DNA of 64,000 nt from an uncultured Terriglobales bacterium. Its GTDB lineage: Bacteria; Acidobacteriota; Terriglobia; Terriglobales; Acidobacteriaceae. Shown here piece by piece: positions 1 to 8,883 of the stretch. The first letter of the stretch is position 1. Every line of letters begins with the position of its first letter. The DNA is taken from contig CATPBJ010000087.1 of the NCBI GenBank assembly GCA_955652395.1, forward strand, positions 17,172 through 81,171, in the 5' to 3' direction. A model generated the notes under the pieces. The model was not told the DNA's origin, did no database searches, and saw nothing but the letters and a program-made list of their open reading frames with translations. Made by a program: the position numbers and the translations under genes.

Positions 1-1419
1 TTGTCCCCGCTTCGAAGTCTTGAGCGGCGCCAGAAAGTCCAGTGCCTGGGTTGCGGCCATGGCTTCAATCGCCATCGCGTTGCGTGTATTTTCCACAATG
101 CGCTTAAGCTTCAGGGCCGCTGTCATTCCCATGGACACGTAGTCTTCCTTGTTGCCGGAAGTCGTAATCGAATCCACCGAGGCGGGATGCGCCAGCACTT
201 TGTTTTCGCTGACCAGCGATGCGGCGCCCACTTGCGCCATCATGAATCCTGAATTCAGCCCCGCGCCCGAAGCCAGAAATGGCGGCAGACCTTCACTCAG
301 AGCCGGGTTTACCATGCGCTCCAACCTTCGTTCCGAGATGCCCGCCAGGGCGCTGAGGGCAATGCCCAAGAAGTCCAGGACAAAGGCCAGGGGCTGGCCG
401 TGAAAATTTCCGCCGGAGATGACATCAGCCTCGCCATCTTTTGAGTTCTTGAGAAACACGAGAGGGTTGTCCACCGCCGAATTGACCTCAATCTCCATGA
501 CCTCGCGGCAATGGACCAAAGTGTCGCGCACTGCGCCATGCACTTGTGGCATGCAGCGCAGAGAGTAGGCGTCCTGCACCCGGTCGCAGTCGAGATGCGA
601 TTCGCGTAGCCGGCTGCCTTCGAGCATCTTGCGCAGGTTCGCGGCGGTCCGGAGCTGACCAGGGTGCGGACGAGCCTGGTGAATGCGCTCGTCGAATGCC
701 ACATCTGTGCCCCGCAACGCGTCGAGCGAGAGCGCGCCGATCACGTCCGCGGTATCGGCCAGGATCTCGGCCGCGAGCAGCGCCAGGATTCCGACTCCCA
801 GCATCGCCTGGGTGCCGTTGATCAGGGAGACAGCTTCCTTGGCTTCGAGCACCAGCGGTTTGATTTGGGCACGCCGCATTGCATCCGCCGCGGGAATTCG
901 CATGCCTTTCTCATCATCCTTAGAACCGAGGCACTCCCCTTCGCCAATCAGCGCTAGCGCCAGGTGCGCCAGTGGAGCGAGGTCGCCGCTGGCTCCAACG
1001 CTGCCTTGCGAGGGCACCATCGGGGTCACGCCGCGATTCAGCATCTCGCAAATTGTGTCAATGACGGCCCCGCGCACACCGGAATGGCCCTTGGACAGTG
1101 AATTCACGCGCAGCAACATCATGGCTCGAGTTTCAGCGGCAGAGAGTGCCTCGCCCAATCCGCCGGCATGGGAGCGCACCAGGTTTACCTGAAGTTCTCG
1201 AATCTGGTCGCCGGCGATGCGGACGTCGGCCAGTTTGCCCACACCCGTGGTGATGGCGTAGGAAACTCGATTTTCCGCGACCAGAGTATCCACCACCGCA
1301 CGGGCGCGGTCTACAGCCTCGCGAGCGTCGGGATCGAGCAGGACGGGCCGCCGCTCCACCGCCACTTCCCGGACCGCTTCGAGAGTGAGGTCGTTTCCGT
1401 TAATGTGCAAAGCTTTCAA
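1..1419 (-). CDS. hutH: Histidine ammonia-lyase (3' end outside window)
   Basis: Deaminates L-histidine to urocanate, the first step of histidine degradation. My translation begins LKALHINGNDLTLEAV and carries the HutH/PAL family marks: YAITTG near residue 54 and the MIO-forming Ala-Ser-Gly at residues 143-145 within SVGASGDLAPLAH. The start is a TTG at 1419, chosen because the next residues match the family N-terminus (LHINGNDLTLEAV) and no better ATG lies in frame; a GGAAA run lies just upstream. 473 codons are visible. Family members have about 505 residues, so some 30-40 C-terminal residues are missing off the left edge. It follows the thioesterase gene by 40 nt and may be the last gene of that transcript. 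No hutU, hutI or hutG is in the window. Function is confident; the start codon is less so. Confidence 0.9.
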   Translation of the reverse strand, partial: MKALHINGNDLTLEAVREVAVERRPVLLDPDAREAVDRARAVVDTLVAENRVSYAITTGVGKLADVRIAGDQIRELQVNLVRSHAGGLGEALSAAETRAMMLLRVNSLSKGHSGVRGAVIDTICEMLNRGVTPMVPSQGSVGASGDLAPLAHLALALIGEGECLGSKDDEKGMRIPAADAMRRAQIKPLVLEAKEAVSLINGTQAMLGVGILALLAAEILADTADVIGALSLDALRGTDVAFDERIHQARPHPGQLRTAANLRKMLEGSRLRESHLDCDRVQDAYSLRCMPQVHGAVRDTLVHCREVMEIEVNSAVDNPLVFLKNSKDGEADVISGGNFHGQPLAFVLDFLGIALSALAGISERRLERMVNPALSEGLPPFLASGAGLNSGFMMAQVGAASLVSENKVLAHPASVDSITTSGNKEDYVSMGMTAALKLKRIVENTRNAMAIEAMAATQALDFLAPLKTSKRGQ

Positions 1420-1459
1420 TGAATATTTCCGCTTTCCAGTTTCTGGTTTCTAAATGCGT

Positions 1460-1927
1460 TTACTTCCCTATCGCGCTCTTGAACGCCTTCAGATACTTTT
1501 CCGGCAGCGGCGCGGGCTTCATCTTTGAGTCGAGGATCATGTGCATGGTCTCGCCTTCTGCCAGCACTTCACTATCATTAGCGCGTAGCAACTCGTAGCC
1601 AAAATGAATCATGGACTCGCGGACGTTTCTCAGGTGCGTGCGGACAATGATCTCGTCGTCATAACGCGCGGGCGCCTTGTAGCGGCAGCGCGCATCCACC
1701 ACCGGGATGAAGCATCCGTGGTCGCGCTCCAGGTCGCGATAAGAGAACCCGAGCTGCCGCATCAAGTCGACGCGACCGATTTCGAACCAGATGAAGTGAT
1801 TGGCGTGATAGACCACTCCCATCTGATCGGTCTCAGCGTAGCGCACTCGCAGCCGGCTCTCCGACACCACGCCGTTGTGGTTGCTTCGTGGGCTCACTTG
1901 CTGGGCTTTCCCTCTCTGGGAGCTCAC
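1460..1927 (-). CDS. Acyl-CoA thioesterase, 4HBT/YbgC type
   Basis: A 155-residue single-domain hotdog thioesterase that should hydrolyse acyl-CoA thioesters in the cytoplasm. The diagnostic stretch is RYAETDQMGVVYHANHF, with the catalytic Asp near residue 34, as in YbgC and 4-hydroxybenzoyl-CoA thioesterases. The GTG start at 1927 overlaps the TGA of the upstream hydratase (GTGA), which implies translational coupling. The first 20-odd residues are extra to the family core. Position at the end of an acyl-CoA degradation operon suggests it recovers CoA from dead-end acyl-CoAs, but the substrate cannot be read from sequence. Confidence 0.85.
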   Translation of the reverse strand: MSSQRGKAQQVSPRSNHNGVVSESRLRVRYAETDQMGVVYHANHFIWFEIGRVDLMRQLGFSYRDLERDHGCFIPVVDARCRYKAPARYDDEIIVRTHLRNVRESMIHFGYELLRANDSEVLAEGETMHMILDSKMKPAPLPEKYLKAFKSAIGK

Positions 1928-2706
1928 TTGAGACTCCAGCGCGGTTTGCGTTTTTCGAGAAACGACGTGATGCCCTCGCGAAAGTCGGCGGTGGTGCGGA
2001 TGCGGGCGTTATCCCCGACCGCCTCGGCGATCTGACGGTCAAGCTGTCCCGCGATGAAGCCGTTGATCAGGCGTTTGGTCGCCCGCACCGACGATGGGCT
2101 ACCCTCCATAAGCTGCAACGCCAGTTCACGTGCTCGAGCTATCAGACGCGAGGGCTCGACAACTTCGTTGACCAGGCCAAAAGCATGAGCTTCGGCCGCA
2201 TCAATCAACCGTCCGGTCAGCAGCAGGTCGCGGGCGATTTTGTGTCCCACCTGCCAGACCAGCATCGAGGAAACGATGGCGGGCACAAATCCGATCCGCA
2301 CCTCGGTGTAGCCAAACTTGGCTTCCGGCACAGCCAGAGTGAAATCGCACATGGTGGCAAATCCCGTGCCGCCGGCGATGGCAGCACCGTTCACGGCGGC
2401 AATGGTAGGCCGGGGAAAATCGTAGATGCGACGAAAGATGCGCGCCATGCGCGACGCGTCCTGCACATTCTCTGGGTGCGTCTTGCCCAGCAGTGCCTTC
2501 AACTCATCGAGGTCAATGCCCGCGCAAAAAGCTTTACCCGCGCCCGTCAATATGACGACCTGGGCCGGTGATCGCTCGATCTCATCAAAAGCGGTGAGCA
2601 GTTCTTCCACCAGCTGATGGCTGATCGCATTGCGCTTCTCCGGCCGGTTGAGCGTAATGGTGGCGACGCCGGAATCGTACGCGAGGTGAATTGTCTTATA
2701 TTCCAT
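1924..2706 (-). CDS. liuC: Enoyl-CoA hydratase, LiuC-like (methylglutaconyl-CoA hydratase)
   Basis: 260-residue crotonase-fold protein. It has the oxyanion-hole stretches CAGIDLDEL (from residue 61) and AGGTGFATMCD (from residue 111), and the general acid/base Glu135 in FGYTEVRIGFVPA. The first of the two usual catalytic glutamates is Gly here, as in LiuC-type methylglutaconyl-CoA hydratases (pattern GVGL..CD). That trait, together with adjacent HMG-CoA lyase and MccB-type carboxyltransferase genes, argues for hydration of 3-methylglutaconyl-CoA to HMG-CoA in leucine breakdown. The frame is open further upstream into the lyase gene; I take the ATG at 2706 because the hydratase fold begins there and it leaves an 11-nt gap to the lyase stop. 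A generic enoyl-CoA hydratase is the alternative. Confidence 0.85.
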   Translation of the reverse strand: MEYKTIHLAYDSGVATITLNRPEKRNAISHQLVEELLTAFDEIERSPAQVVILTGAGKAFCAGIDLDELKALLGKTHPENVQDASRMARIFRRIYDFPRPTIAAVNGAAIAGGTGFATMCDFTLAVPEAKFGYTEVRIGFVPAIVSSMLVWQVGHKIARDLLLTGRLIDAAEAHAFGLVNEVVEPSRLIARARELALQLMEGSPSSVRATKRLINGFIAGQLDRQIAEAVGDNARIRTTADFREGITSFLEKRKPRWSLK

Positions 2707-2717
2707 GTTGTCGCCAC

Positions 2718-3596
2718 TCAATCGGCAGCAGCAGACTCCGTGTATCGCGCGCCCAGCTCCCCTGTAATCCGCAGCAGCACATCCAGCGGCTTCAACGCAG
2801 GCAATTCCGCTTCTCGTTTTTGCAGGGCTTCCAGCACTTTTTCGGTCGCAATATTTCCCACTAAGGCGTCCTGCGCGAAGGGGCATCCGCCCAGTCCGCC
2901 TAACGCGGAGTCGAAGCGGCGGCAGCCCGCATCATACGCGGCCAGAATCTTCTCCGCAGCCTGGTCCGGACGGCTATGCAGATGCACACCAATCTCAAGA
3001 TAGTCGTACTTCGAAGTCACCGCAGAAAATAGTTCTCGAATCTGCGCCGGCCCGGCCAGTCCCACTGTGTCGGCCAGAGAAATAGTGCGCACGCCGAGGG
3101 ATTCGAGGAGGTCCACAGCATCGATCACCTCGCCCACATTCCAGGGGTCGCCGTAAGGATTGCCAAACGCCATGGAGATGTAAACCGCGGTATCGAGGCC
3201 GGCGGGCTCGCCTTTGTTCTTGATCTTCTCCAGCTCGTCGATCGCTTCTTCCAGCGTCTGATGCTGGTTGTTACTCAGAAAAGTAGGCGAAACCGAATAG
3301 GGGAAACCCAGCGTCCGCACCGCCTCGGTGGCAATCGCCCGCTGAACCCCCTTTTCGTTCACCACGATCCCGATAATTTCAACATCATCGGGAGGATCAA
3401 GCTCCTTCAGCACTTCTTCGGAATCGGCCATCTGCGGAACGGCTTTTGGCGAAACAAACGAAACCGCGTCGATGTGCTTGAATCCCACACTGATCAGCGC
3501 CTTCAAATAGTCGGTCTTGAGGTAGGACGGAATCTGCCCTTTCAGCCCCTGCCAGGCATCGCGCGGACACTCGACGAGTTTTACGGAAGCAGTCAT
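2718..3596 (-). CDS. liuE: Hydroxymethylglutaryl-CoA lyase
   Basis: 292 residues with the HMGL-like TIM barrel. Visible marks are the N-terminal VKLVECPRD (family: KIVEVGPRDGLQ), metal-ligand histidines in GVHLHSRP (about residues 205 and 207) and the lyase signature GGLGGCPFAQ with its active-site Cys near residue 238. It cleaves HMG-CoA to acetyl-CoA and acetoacetate, the last step of leucine degradation. The ATG at 3596 is preferred over a start 63 nt upstream because the fold begins there; no strong ribosome site is visible. It sits between a small broken ORF and the hydratase, all on one strand. Related DRE-TIM lyases acting on other 3-hydroxy-3-methyl acyl-CoAs cannot be excluded. Confidence 0.9.
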   Translation of the reverse strand: MTASVKLVECPRDAWQGLKGQIPSYLKTDYLKALISVGFKHIDAVSFVSPKAVPQMADSEEVLKELDPPDDVEIIGIVVNEKGVQRAIATEAVRTLGFPYSVSPTFLSNNQHQTLEEAIDELEKIKNKGEPAGLDTAVYISMAFGNPYGDPWNVGEVIDAVDLLESLGVRTISLADTVGLAGPAQIRELFSAVTSKYDYLEIGVHLHSRPDQAAEKILAAYDAGCRRFDSALGGLGGCPFAQDALVGNIATEKVLEALQKREAELPALKPLDVLLRITGELGARYTESAAAD

Positions 3597-3636
3597 TCTC
3601 AACTTGTCGCCGAAAATCAAGGCGGATTGTTGCAAA

Positions 3637-3888
3637 TCACTTGTGATGGCGAATGTCAATCATGAGCGAAATTACCGCAGCGATGAAGCAACCGAAACCA
3701 ACAAACACGAAAAGGTACGATCAGGGGCCCGGGTCAACCCACGCCCCAAGATATCCGTTCTCTTTTGCCTCGCGAATCACGGCTGCCTCATGCAACCGCG
3801 TGATCACAATCGACGTGGGTGCCAGGCCGACGAGTGCAATCAGAATCCTAGTTCGTCTACTCCGCAATGCTGGCCGCTCCAACCCCAT
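3637..3888 (-). pseudogene. Small two-helix membrane protein ORF interrupted by in-frame TGA
   Basis: Reading from an ATG at 3888 gives 55 residues: a basic start (MGLERPALRSRRTR), a hydrophobic helix (ILIALVGLAPTSIVI), a soluble EAKENGYLGAWVDPGP stretch, then TGA at 3721-3723. The same frame continues with 27 more residues, SYLFVFVGFGCFIAAVISL followed by MIDIRHHK, ending at TGA 3637-3639. Both halves look like membrane-protein coding sequence, so the likeliest reading is an 82-codon gene with one nonsense codon, between the carboxyltransferase and lyase genes of the same operon. A functional 55-residue one-helix protein, a base-calling error or recoding are alternatives. I do not recognise the family. 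Confidence 0.45.
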
Positions 3889-3919
3889 CGTTGATCGGCG
3901 AGAATGAGTGTCAGCGTAA

Positions 3920-5620
3920 TCATGTTTGCAACACTCCGACTTTAAACTCGGGCACGTCCGGATTGAGCGCGGCGGCTTCGAGCGCTTGCGTGATCGCGTC
4001 CCGCGTCTCGACTGGGTCGATGATCTTGTCGATCCACAACCGGGCTGCGCCGTAACGGGGATCGGTCTGCTCGTCGTAGGTTTTCTTTACTGACTCGAAC
4101 AGTTCCTTACGCTCTTCCTCGCTTAACTTCTTTCCGCTGCGTTCGAGTTGCTTGATCTTGATTTCGACCAGCGTTCCGGCCGCAGAGTCGCCGCTCATGA
4201 CGGCGTAGCGCGCGGTGGGCCAGGAAAACACGAAACGCGGATCGTAGGCTTTGCCGCACATGGCATAGTGTCCGGCGCCGAACGAGCCTCCGACGATCAC
4301 CGTAATCTTGGGGACGACTGAGTTGGACACCGCATTCACCAGCTTGGCTCCCGCCTTGATGATGCCGCTCCACTCCGCATCGCGCCCCACCATGAATCCG
4401 TTTACGTCGTGAAAGAAGACCAGCGGAATCAGGTTCTGGTTGCAGTCCATGATGAAGCGGGCGGTCTTTTCCGCTGACTCGGTATAGATCACGCCGCCGA
4501 ATTCGATCCGCCTGCGGCCTTGGTGATCAGTCTGCTGTGCATGCAGCTTCTGGTTGGCCACAATCCCCACCGCAAAGCCGCCGATGCGGGCGTAGCCGCA
4601 GATGATGGTCTTGCCGTATTCAGCTTTGTATTCGTCGAAACGGCTGCCGTCCACGATGCGGGCGAGGATTTCCTTCGTGTCATAGGGACGCGCCGGCGAA
4701 GAATCGTAGATGCCGTAGATTTCCTCCGCCGCCAGCGCGGGCGGTTGCGGCTTCCGGCGGTCCCAGGGAGACTGCCGGCGGTATCCCCACTTCTCGATAA
4801 TGGCGCGGATGCGCGTGAGGCAAGCTTCGTCGTTGGGCTCGCGAAAATCCACGGTGCCGCTGATGGCCGAATGCATGGCGGCGCCACCCAATTCGTCGGC
4901 GGAAATCTTCTGGCCGATGGCGGCCTGCACCAGCGCGGGTCCGGCAAGAAAGAGTCCGCTGCCGTCGGTCATGAGCACGTGATCGCACATCACCGGCAGG
5001 TAACCGCCACCCGCGACGCACATGCCCATGATGGCAGCGATCTGCGAGATTCCCATGGCGGACATCACTGCGTTGTTGCGGAACACACGGCCGAAATCGT
5101 CGGTGTCCGGGAAGACGTCTTCTTGCAGCGGCAGGAAGACTCCTGCGGAATCCACCAGATAAATCGTGGGCACACGGTTTTCAATCGACATGTTCTGGGC
5201 GCGAATCACCTTCTTCGCGGTCATGGGAAAGAACGCTCCCGCCTTGACTGTAGCGTCGTTGGCGATGATCATCACTAGCCGGGTTTGAATGCGGGCGAGT
5301 CCCGTGATGACCCCAGCCGCTGCTGCGCCACCCCACTCTTCATACATGCCGTGGGCCGCGTAGGCGCCCAATTCGAAAAATGTTCCGGGATCGACCAGCA
5401 GATTGATGCGCTCGCGCGCCGTGAGCCGTCCCTTGTTGTGCTGGCTTTCAATCGCTTTGGGCCCGCCGCCCTCGCGGATTCTCTCCTCTTCGTTGCGCAT
5501 CTGCGAAACCAGGTCGGCCAGAAAACGCATGTTGGCTTCAAATCGTGCCGAAGTGGGATCGATGTGCGACTCGAGAACGGCGGAGTTCGAGGGCGTTCCG
5601 AGATCAATGCGTTCGTTCAT
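3920..5620 (-). CDS. mccB: Acyl-CoA carboxylase carboxyltransferase subunit, MccB type
   Basis: 566 residues with the crotonase-like carboxyltransferase tandem. It carries family text from the N-terminus (IDPTSARFEANM, GRLTARERINLLVDPGTFFELG), LVDSAGVFLPLQEDVFPD in the N domain and GGSFGAGHYAMCGKAYDPRF in the C domain. The last two are typical of methylcrotonyl-/geranyl-CoA carboxylase beta subunits rather than PccB. With LiuC- and HMG-CoA lyase-type genes downstream, carboxylation of 3-methylcrotonyl-CoA is the best prediction. The biotin carboxylase/carrier partner is not in the window. The ATG at 5620 was chosen over a start 87 nt upstream because the family N-terminus begins there. It is the first gene of the liu-like block. 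Confidence 0.88.
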   Translation of the reverse strand: MNERIDLGTPSNSAVLESHIDPTSARFEANMRFLADLVSQMRNEEERIREGGGPKAIESQHNKGRLTARERINLLVDPGTFFELGAYAAHGMYEEWGGAAAAGVITGLARIQTRLVMIIANDATVKAGAFFPMTAKKVIRAQNMSIENRVPTIYLVDSAGVFLPLQEDVFPDTDDFGRVFRNNAVMSAMGISQIAAIMGMCVAGGGYLPVMCDHVLMTDGSGLFLAGPALVQAAIGQKISADELGGAAMHSAISGTVDFREPNDEACLTRIRAIIEKWGYRRQSPWDRRKPQPPALAAEEIYGIYDSSPARPYDTKEILARIVDGSRFDEYKAEYGKTIICGYARIGGFAVGIVANQKLHAQQTDHQGRRRIEFGGVIYTESAEKTARFIMDCNQNLIPLVFFHDVNGFMVGRDAEWSGIIKAGAKLVNAVSNSVVPKITVIVGGSFGAGHYAMCGKAYDPRFVFSWPTARYAVMSGDSAAGTLVEIKIKQLERSGKKLSEEERKELFESVKKTYDEQTDPRYGAARLWIDKIIDPVETRDAITQALEAAALNPDVPEFKVGVLQT

Positions 5621-5774
5621 GAGTGGAGAAGATGGAAACAAGTTACGGTATAACAGCGGAGCAGGACGGCGCAAACGGCGATTTTCGCCCCTGAGGGGCG
5701 TAGCCACGAAATTTCAGATTGAAGATTCTCGATTTCAGATTTGAGAACCACAGCGTAGCATTACGCAACTCTGC

Positions 5775-6506
5775 CTAACTGCTCTTCTCCAACCATCGTT
5801 CAAGACGGCATCCGTCTTCTTCCAGCAGGAAGCTGCCGGTTCCAAAACATTCGCCAAAAATGCGATGCGACTCGGGATCGCGTGCGGCTCGAGGAATCCA
5901 TTTCTTCCCCACTTGGTATTGGCTGGCGGTGAACCATTTCTGCGGCAGGATCTCGACTAGCCCGGCGTTCGGGTAGACGACGTAGAGCGCGAAGGCAGGG
6001 TCGTCCGGGCCTTTGGCGGGATAGCTGGTTGGGATAATCAGTTCGTCCACCATCTGCAATTCGGGCGGCACTTCAATCTTGTGCATCCCCGCTGCGAGGC
6101 CGAGTGATACTTCAAATTCGGCCAGAGGCTCCGTAGCTGAGTAAATGCGCTCGGCCGACGGTTTGAACCAGCCTGCAATTTCGGCCAGATCGAAAGCTTT
6201 AAGTTGGTCGGGATCGAAACAGGTGATGCGAATACTGCGGCCTTCCGGGCACCAGATTCCCAGGTGAGCTGGCGAAACGAAAAACGGACGGCAATACGTA
6301 TTCAGCGCGAGGCGCGGCTTCTCTGGTTCCTGCTCTAGGCCCATCGAGACCAGATAGCCGAGCGGCCCCTCGCTGCCGTGATGGATCCAGGTGAAACGCT
6401 GTCCGGAAACGGAATTGAACGCAGGAAAAGTCTTCCAGTACCAGGGCGTCGGGCCGACCGTGTGCCGCAGAATATCTTTCAAACGGGGAGTGCTGATCTG
6501 GGCCAT
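5775..6506 (-). CDS. Unknown protein encoded directly after the B12-binding mutase subunit
   Basis: 243 residues that I do not recognise. It is soluble-looking, with no signal peptide, membrane helix or known nucleotide-binding motif. It is rich in aromatic residues (TPWYWKTFPAFNSV, NTYCRPFFVSPAHLGIWCPEG) with scattered cysteines. The ATG at 6506 is 5 nt past the stop of the mutase small subunit; a TTG three codons earlier overlaps that stop. The tight spacing implies co-translation with the cobalamin protein. Function by association (acyl-CoA or B12 metabolism) is only an inference. 154 nt separate it from the carboxyltransferase gene downstream. Confidence 0.75.
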   Translation of the reverse strand: MAQISTPRLKDILRHTVGPTPWYWKTFPAFNSVSGQRFTWIHHGSEGPLGYLVSMGLEQEPEKPRLALNTYCRPFFVSPAHLGIWCPEGRSIRITCFDPDQLKAFDLAEIAGWFKPSAERIYSATEPLAEFEVSLGLAAGMHKIEVPPELQMVDELIIPTSYPAKGPDDPAFALYVVYPNAGLVEILPQKWFTASQYQVGKKWIPRAARDPESHRIFGECFGTGSFLLEEDGCRLERWLEKSS

Positions 6507-6511
6507 CAATC

Positions 6512-6931
<420 letters not shown>

Positions 6932-7071
6932 CGACCTCCATTTAACCACAGCGGGCGCGGAGGCGCACCGTTCCAGGGAATTGCAGATTCTAGATTGCAG
7001 ACTTTAGATTGCAGATCTCAGTTTTCAAGCCTCAGATCTCAGTTTTGGCACGGCGTCGGAAAATGCCATCT

Positions 7072-7671
7072 TTACATCGTCTTTATATCCAGGCTCCTCC
7101 ACAGATACCAGCAGGCCACCGACCGATACGGTTCCCATGACTTTGCAATCTTCGCCATCACCTCGGGTTTGGGCATCTTGCGCTTCGCGTAGTGTTTCTT
7201 GATGGCCATCTGGATGCCGTAGTCCCCGGTGGGCAGCACATTGGGACGGCGCAGGGTGAACATCAGAAACATGTGTGCCGTCCACACGCCCACACCTTTG
7301 ACTTGGGTCAGATGCTTGATAACTTCATTATCGGTCATCTCGGGCAGACGCGTGAAGTCCAGTTCCCCCCGCGCCGCGCGCCCGGCCATGTCTTTCAAAT
7401 AGGACGATTTCTGCTTGGATAGTCCCACCGAACGCAACTGGGCGTCGGTCAGTCTGAGGATGCCTTCTGGCGTTAGGGGTTCTCCGGCCAGTGCGGCGAA
7501 ACGCTTGAAGATGGTCACAGCAGCTTTGCCATTTAATTGCTGATAGACAATAGCCTCCGCCAGGCTGTGAAATTCCGGCGGGCCGAACTCCATGCGGCAA
7601 GGGCCGACGCTCTCGATAATGGCGGAGAGTATAGGATCGGATTTCTTCAGGTAATTGATCGCTTTGCGCAT
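7072..7671 (-). CDS. DNA-3-methyladenine glycosylase II family (HhH-GPD)
   Basis: 199-residue base-excision glycosylase of the AlkA/HhH-GPD superfamily, expected to release alkylated bases from DNA. The helix-hairpin-helix is LTQVKGVGVWTAHMFLMF and the catalytic Asp lies in the following LPTGDYGIQ. The N-terminal half has the usual FHSLAEAIVYQQLNGKAA. The ATG at 7671 begins the conserved fold; the frame is open to a TTG at 7764, which would add 31 basic residues, so the start is uncertain. No methyl-adduct sensor (Ada) is nearby. Confidence 0.88.
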   Translation of the reverse strand: MRKAINYLKKSDPILSAIIESVGPCRMEFGPPEFHSLAEAIVYQQLNGKAAVTIFKRFAALAGEPLTPEGILRLTDAQLRSVGLSKQKSSYLKDMAGRAARGELDFTRLPEMTDNEVIKHLTQVKGVGVWTAHMFLMFTLRRPNVLPTGDYGIQMAIKKHYAKRKMPKPEVMAKIAKSWEPYRSVACWYLWRSLDIKTM

Positions 7672-7834
7672 GCCAATATTTGGACGCCGATCGGGTTTGA
7701 AGGATAGCCGGCCAGGGCGAATCTTTGTATTCCGTCGGGAAAGCTTTGCGGCCTTCGTGATCAAAAGATCTTAACCGCAAGGCTCGCCAACAATTTCGCA
7801 AAGGACGCAAAGTTTTACAGGCCGTTGGCGAGAA

Positions 7835-8764
7835 CTACGAAAGATACTGCACGGTTTGCCGGATCAAGTCTGCTGTCCCCCGGTAGGGATCGCCGGCATC
7901 GTCCCACTCCATGGAACAGTAGCCTCTGTAGTCGTGCTGCTTCATGAGACCGAAGGTCTTGGCCATATCCACCTGCACTGTGACTCCCCTACTGTTGGTT
8001 TCGGAAGACTTCACGTGTGCAATGCAGTATGCCTTGCCGAACATGGCGTCGATGCCACGGTAGGCATAATCCGGATCTTTGGCGGCGAGGGTATTGCCGA
8101 AATCAGGCAACGTATGAAGCCACGGACTGTTCACTTTTTCGACCAATCCAACCAGAAAAAACGGGTCCTCGCTGAGTGAGTTGTCGTTTTCCAGGGTGAC
8201 GACAATCCCCTTCGTCGAGGCATACTCAGCAATTTGCGCCAGGCTCTTGGCCGCGCGATCTAGGTCCGGCTTGGAGTCCTTCGCCGGAGGAAGACTGGTG
8301 CGAATACTCGGCGAGCCGAGGGTTACGGCGTGATCCACCCACTGCTTGCTGAAGGCGATAGCCTGCTCGCGCTCGGAACTATGCGCCGCGTAGGGGCTGT
8401 ACTCGCCATCCACCGCAATGTTCACGACCGAGGCTTTCGCCTTTTCCACGGCCCCGCGAAACTGCTTGAGATATTTCGGATCCGTGGAAGGAAAATGTCC
8501 GGTCCAGGGTTCGATATTGTTGATCTGGAATTTCTCGATGACATGGGCTGCGAAGTCTTTCAGGTCCATGGGCTTCGCAGCTTTGCTGTCCTCGCCAGCG
8601 ATAAATTCCCGGAAAGAGTACGAGGCGATAGCAATTCGTTCCCGCGGCGGCGAAGGAAACTTTAGATTGGGCGCAGAACTGGCATGGGCCGAAGCCGGGT
8701 CCAGCCACACTGCGACTGCTGTGGCCGCACACTGCTGCAGAAAGCGTCTTCGAGAAGTTGTCAA
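7835..8764 (-). CDS. Tat-exported sugar phosphate isomerase/epimerase-like TIM barrel protein
   Basis: About 309 residues. The N-terminus has a twin-arginine signal (TTSRRRFLQQCAATAVAVWL, cleavage near AHA-S), followed by an AP-endonuclease-2/xylose-isomerase-like barrel. Recognisable barrel pieces are IASYSFREF, NIEPWTGHF, GIVVTLENDN, LPDFGN and CIAHVKS near strand ends, and YRGYCSMEWDDAGDP at the C-terminus. Acidic and His residues there are plausible metal ligands. It should act in the periplasm on a sugar or polyol, but the substrate is unknown. The frame is open to 8881; I start at the TTG at 8764 because the Tat motif follows immediately. That start is weakly supported. It is divergent from the sulfotransferase-like gene. 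Confidence 0.78.
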   Translation of the reverse strand: MTTSRRRFLQQCAATAVAVWLDPASAHASSAPNLKFPSPPRERIAIASYSFREFIAGEDSKAAKPMDLKDFAAHVIEKFQINNIEPWTGHFPSTDPKYLKQFRGAVEKAKASVVNIAVDGEYSPYAAHSSEREQAIAFSKQWVDHAVTLGSPSIRTSLPPAKDSKPDLDRAAKSLAQIAEYASTKGIVVTLENDNSLSEDPFFLVGLVEKVNSPWLHTLPDFGNTLAAKDPDYAYRGIDAMFGKAYCIAHVKSSETNSRGVTVQVDMAKTFGLMKQHDYRGYCSMEWDDAGDPYRGTADLIRQTVQYLS

Positions 8765-8883
8765 GCACAACAGTGTAACAGAGCGGATGGCGGGCCTGGA
8801 TTCTCCGCCAACGTTTGTGTTTAACTCGATAAGCTTCAAGAACGCAGAGGAGCATCCACTCTTCCAGTTCCCAAAAGGCACTG

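Noticed and set aside
2706..2886. 60-residue N-terminal extension of the LiuC-like hydratase
   Set aside because: It overlaps the HMG-CoA lyase coding region in another frame and is Cys/Arg-rich nonsense; the hydratase fold starts at the ATG at 2706.
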